Source of the DNA: Ignavibacteriota bacterium
GTDB taxonomy: Bacteria; Bacteroidota; Ignavibacteria; Tepidaquicellales; Tepidaquicellaceae
Assembly (NCBI GenBank): GCA_003158365.1
Contig: PMIW01000127.1
Span: 16,473-24,424, forward strand
DNA length: 7,952 nucleotides
Reading direction: 5' to 3'
This document shows, one piece after another, positions 5,726 through 7,952 of this stretch. A model generated the notes under the pieces. It was not told the origin of the DNA. It was given only the letters and a program-made list of their open reading frames with translations, and searched no databases. The position numbers and the translations under genes are program-made. The first letter of the stretch is position 1, and each line of letters opens with the position of its first letter.

Positions 5726-6172
5726 TTATTGTATTTTAGCGGATGGATTTGACTTTAAATTACATTTATCAAATTTTTTTCCGCAATTATATTTTGAGAC
5801 ATCACAAAAATAAAATATTTCTTTATCATATTTAATCAGAACTTCTTTCAATAACAAATTATGTAATATTTTCCTGGAGTCTTTAAATATTTCAGTAATT
5901 TCGTTTTTGGTCAATATTACATTTTCTTTGTTCACGTATATTTTAGTAAAGCTCTGGTCTTCTATGAGAATTCCGCAGTATCCTATATCGGGTATATCCA
6001 ATATATATTCGGTATCATCATTTTTTATTTTTCTGATATAATCAAAGGCTTTTTTAAATAAATTATCGTCAATCCGGAAACTGATATTTTCTTTATATGG
6101 CTTTATTAATAATCTAAGTTCAACCAAAGTATTTAATTTTTGTAAATTTAAGATTTCATTAACTGTTTTCAA
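5726..6172 (-). CDS. Hypothetical protein with C-terminal C-X6-C-X6-C pattern
   Basis: Not recognised. The 148 residues have no signal peptide or membrane helix and are rich in Lys, Ile and Asn, so it is probably a soluble cytosolic protein. It mixes helical stretches (5-24, 36-50, 90-114) with a beta-like centre (YILDIPDIGYCGILIE, 56-71). The C-terminus carries C123, C130 and C137 at equal seven-residue steps, which could bind metal or merely be coincidence; C66 is the fourth cysteine. No ATG exists anywhere in the N-terminal part. The start is the first TTG at 6172 after an in-frame stop at 6227-6229, and no ribosome binding site is visible. It has its own terminator. An open frame of this length in AT-rich DNA supports a real gene, but product and start remain uncertain. 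Confidence 0.6.
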   Translation of the reverse strand: MKTVNEILNLQKLNTLVELRLLIKPYKENISFRIDDNLFKKAFDYIRKIKNDDTEYILDIPDIGYCGILIEDQSFTKIYVNKENVILTKNEITEIFKDSRKILHNLLLKEVLIKYDKEIFYFCDVSKYNCGKKFDKCNLKSNPSAKIQ

Positions 6173-6189
6173 AATTGCTGATATTCTTA

Positions 6190-6221
6190 TTTTTACTGAA
6201 ATATCGTGTATTACAGAAAAG
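6190..6221. repeat. 32-bp imperfect direct repeat, copy 1
   Basis: Begins TTTTTACTGA and ends ATTACAGAAAAG. It matches copy 2 (6268-6299) at 26 of 32 positions with the middle diverged, and the starts are 78 bp apart. It lies 18-49 nt upstream of the TTG start of the 148-residue gene, where a promoter or operator would be expected. Confidence 0.6.
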
Positions 6222-6267
6222 AATTGTCAATTAAATATATAATAATCCGTATATTATATAAAAATAA

Positions 6268-6299
6268 TTTTTACTGATATTTTGACAATTACAGAAAAG
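6268..6299. repeat. 32-bp imperfect direct repeat, copy 2
   Basis: Second copy of the element at 6190-6221, with the same conserved ends and a different centre containing TTTTGACAATT. The nine bases TTGACAATT (6282-6290) are the inverse complement of AATTGTCAA just after copy 1 (6222-6230), so direct and inverted repeats are interleaved. This would suit a regulator binding at two sites with looping; no function is shown. Confidence 0.55.
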
Positions 6300-6388
6300 T
6301 ATTAACTTTTACGGATTCCGGAAAGGACGGGTATGGAATTGAATGTAAATTATGAAGCTATTATGAATTTGAGGAAATTGTATAATTT

Positions 6389-7906
6389 TTATAAATTAGA
6401 ATATTTTTGAATATATTTTGAACTGACAATATTCTCAAACTTTTCGAGCAACCAGTTTTTAAGTGAGAATGTCTGTTCTTTTCTTATCAATTGCTTATTA
6501 TATTCGGCTAAAAATATTTGCTCTTTTTTATCTGTTTTACCAACTACATTTATTAACGAGTTAAAATATTTCAACATTGCAAACAAGCTCTCTTTGTCGC
6601 TCTTTGTAAGGGTACTGTCGTTTAATACTATTGCCCTGTAATTATGGATTGCATTAATCAGCGGTTCTATAGTACCGAGTTCAAAATATATCCTCATTTC
6701 TATATTTCTGATATCAAATTTAATTATGGGAATGCCTTCGGAAATATCGTTTAGATTTTTTAATGCTTTTCTATAATCTTTTTTGCCGAGATAATAATAT
6801 GCATAACCATAGTTTACCATATCATTAAAATCCACAGGATTCAGCTTATATGAATTATTCTCAATAAAGGACTTAATATTTTCATATTGTTTTATTGAAA
6901 ATGCGCTAATTATAAAATTTTTAAATTCTATTTGGTTAATAAATTCACTTTCATCGGTCTTAAAATAGTTGTTATTGAAATACCTGTACATTAATTTCAC
7001 TCTTTCTCTCTTATAATAATCATATTCTTCCCCCAGCCTTTCTTTCATTATGCAAAAATTAATCAAAACCTTATAATGGAAATAAATCAGCTCTTTACTC
7101 AGCAACAGCACACTTTTATCCACAATATTCTTATATCTGACAAAGTTCAATTTGTTATTCTTCTTATAATAAGTAAGATACATTTTATGATAAATGTCGC
7201 AGATTATCCTTCTTTCATCAGAGCTTTTAAATAAATCCGATTTATCGCATTCCAAAAATATATTTTCGAGATTTATTAGGAAACTATTCCTTTCATCATC
7301 ATTCAAATTCAAATTTAAAAGTACATTATTGATAAATATACCTGAAGACTGCATCAAGGTGAAAAGGGTTAAATCAATTAATGCATTGTCAAGATAAACG
7401 TGGTTATCGGATAAATTCGTTTTAAATAAAATCCGCGGACATTCAACATTAGAAGTAAAATTTAAAATATTATTTCGAAAAGAATGCAGGAAAGTTTTAT
7501 CCCTGATTTGCAGGTCATTTTTCAGAAGTGCTGCAGTTTTTTTAAGGTTTGATTTAAGAACAGAGAAAGACTGCCTGTTCAATAAATATTCGTTAAAATT
7601 TATTTCAACTGAATATTTATCAATTTCTATTGATTTCTGTTTTAAGAAATTAATTACTTCTTTTGACAGATAAGATATTTGTTTACCTAAAGTCAATTTT
7701 GAATACTTCAATTTTTTACATAATTTAAAAACCAGTTTTTCGTATTCAAAATCAACCAGATATTCTCTTATATTTATTATCTCCTTAAAAAATTTATTTA
7801 AAGATTTACCCTTTACGAAATACGGAGATTTTAAATAATTATCAAATTCCGATATTTCCTCATTGGATAAGTTTCTTAAAACATCAAACAAGTCACTGTT
7901 TTTCAT
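6389..7906 (-). CDS. Large helical conserved hypothetical protein with 'SPYF' N-terminus
   Basis: No known function. The 505 residues open with LFDVLRNLSNEEISEFDNYL then KSPYF (26-30), which I recall as the start of a conserved hypothetical family common in Bacteroidetes/Ignavibacteria. In that family, a conserved SPYFN-like motif precedes a block with F, KL and S-L-L positions (about 60-90 here: KLCKKLKYSKLTLGKQISYLSK). The whole chain appears alpha-helical with TPR-like stretches (for example YAYYLGKKDYRKALKNLNDI, roughly 370-390), suggesting a protein-interaction scaffold. There is no signal peptide or membrane helix. Composition is strongly Asn, Lys, Ile and Phe rich, matching the low GC of this end of the window. 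Start is the ATG at 7906; no Shine-Dalgarno precedes it, and only 46 bases upstream are visible. It appears intact. Confidence 0.78.
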   Translation of the reverse strand: MKNSDLFDVLRNLSNEEISEFDNYLKSPYFVKGKSLNKFFKEIINIREYLVDFEYEKLVFKLCKKLKYSKLTLGKQISYLSKEVINFLKQKSIEIDKYSVEINFNEYLLNRQSFSVLKSNLKKTAALLKNDLQIRDKTFLHSFRNNILNFTSNVECPRILFKTNLSDNHVYLDNALIDLTLFTLMQSSGIFINNVLLNLNLNDDERNSFLINLENIFLECDKSDLFKSSDERRIICDIYHKMYLTYYKKNNKLNFVRYKNIVDKSVLLLSKELIYFHYKVLINFCIMKERLGEEYDYYKRERVKLMYRYFNNNYFKTDESEFINQIEFKNFIISAFSIKQYENIKSFIENNSYKLNPVDFNDMVNYGYAYYYLGKKDYRKALKNLNDISEGIPIIKFDIRNIEMRIYFELGTIEPLINAIHNYRAIVLNDSTLTKSDKESLFAMLKYFNSLINVVGKTDKKEQIFLAEYNKQLIRKEQTFSLKNWLLEKFENIVSSKYIQKYSNL

Positions 7907-7952
7907 AAAAAAGGAAGTAAAAATAATGCAATATAAATTACTAATTATTAGA

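Larger units (their letters stand above)
6173..6388. other. AT-rich intergenic region upstream of the 148-residue gene
   Basis: 216 bases between the 505-residue gene (its stop is at 6389) and the 148-residue gene. It contains the two 32-bp repeats, the 9-bp inverted repeat, and a short GC-richer island (about 6311-6332, CGGATTCCGGAAAGGACGGG) standing out from the surrounding AT-rich DNA. No clear intrinsic terminator is seen after the 505-residue gene. Confidence 0.55.

Noticed and set aside
6190..6299. Two repeats with a similar-length spacer, considered as a CRISPR remnant
   Set aside because: There are only two copies, their centres diverge, no cas genes are present, and the spacing is 46 bp within a promoter-like region.
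6283..6311. TTGACA as the -35 of a plus-strand promoter
   Set aside because: No -10 element follows at the right spacing and no credible plus-strand gene lies downstream.
6278..6355. Plus-strand fragment reading FTDSGKDGYGIECKL, considered as a gene remnant
   Set aside because: It has no start codon, is only about 25 codons long, and matches no family I recognise.
6333..6410. 25-codon plus-strand frame starting ATGGAATTG with AAAGGA-like bases upstream
   Set aside because: It is too short, has no recognisable features and overlaps the 3' end of the 505-residue gene in antisense.
7194..7397. 67-codon plus-strand frame inside the 505-residue gene
   Set aside because: It is antisense to a long intact frame and has no features of its own.

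Overview
The window is AT-rich and tightly packed, with few strong Shine-Dalgarno sites and several TTG starts. It carries protein families common in the Bacteroidetes/Chlorobi/Ignavibacteria group: a Tat-exported Fe/Mn superoxide dismutase, a DoxX protein with a downstream SDR-like protein, and a large helical conserved hypothetical beginning with an 'SPYF' signature. I therefore infer a Bacteroidota/Ignavibacteriota-like chromosome. This rests on recognising families from memory, not on a search. I see no tRNA, rRNA, CRISPR array, insertion sequence or phage gene.

Layout. (1) 1-2643, minus strand: a probable operon of an Rrf2/IscR-like regulator, the cysteine desulfurase IscS, an A-type Fe-S carrier (IscA/ErpA/SufA family), and then a superoxide dismutase cut off by the left edge. 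A dyad, GACTAATATAGTC, lies just upstream of the regulator. It matches the core of the E. coli IscR type 1 operator and predicts autoregulation by Fe-S status. No scaffold gene (iscU), hscA/hscB or ferredoxin lies in this cluster. (2) 2824-3943, plus strand: a divergent two-gene unit of a DoxX-family membrane protein and a Rossmann-fold SDR-like protein. It ends in a perfect 28-bp AT palindrome lying between convergent genes. (3) 3970-5564, minus strand: an envelope pair, a probable outer-membrane beta-barrel protein followed by a lipoprotein metallo-beta-lactamase-fold hydrolase of the NAPE-PLD/UlaG-like group. The two genes overlap by one base (TGATG). (4) 5565-7952, minus strand and visibly more AT-rich: a 148-residue unknown protein with a C-terminal C-X6-C-X6-C pattern and a good intrinsic terminator behind it, an intergenic region with two 32-bp imperfect direct repeats 78 bp apart, and a 505-residue conserved hypothetical.

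How it fits together. Region 1 reads as an iron-sulfur and oxidative-stress module: a sensor that probably carries a cluster, a sulfur donor, a cluster carrier and a superoxide-removing enzyme. DoxX proteins are also often linked to redox or thiol stress, but the link to region 1 here is only adjacency. Region 3 probably acts at the outer membrane on lipid-like or phosphodiester substrates. Region 4 has no assignable function. The most testable new observations are the IscR-type operator, the two possible starts of the superoxide dismutase (exported versus cytosolic), the CxxC in the hydrolase, and the paired repeats upstream of the 148-residue gene.
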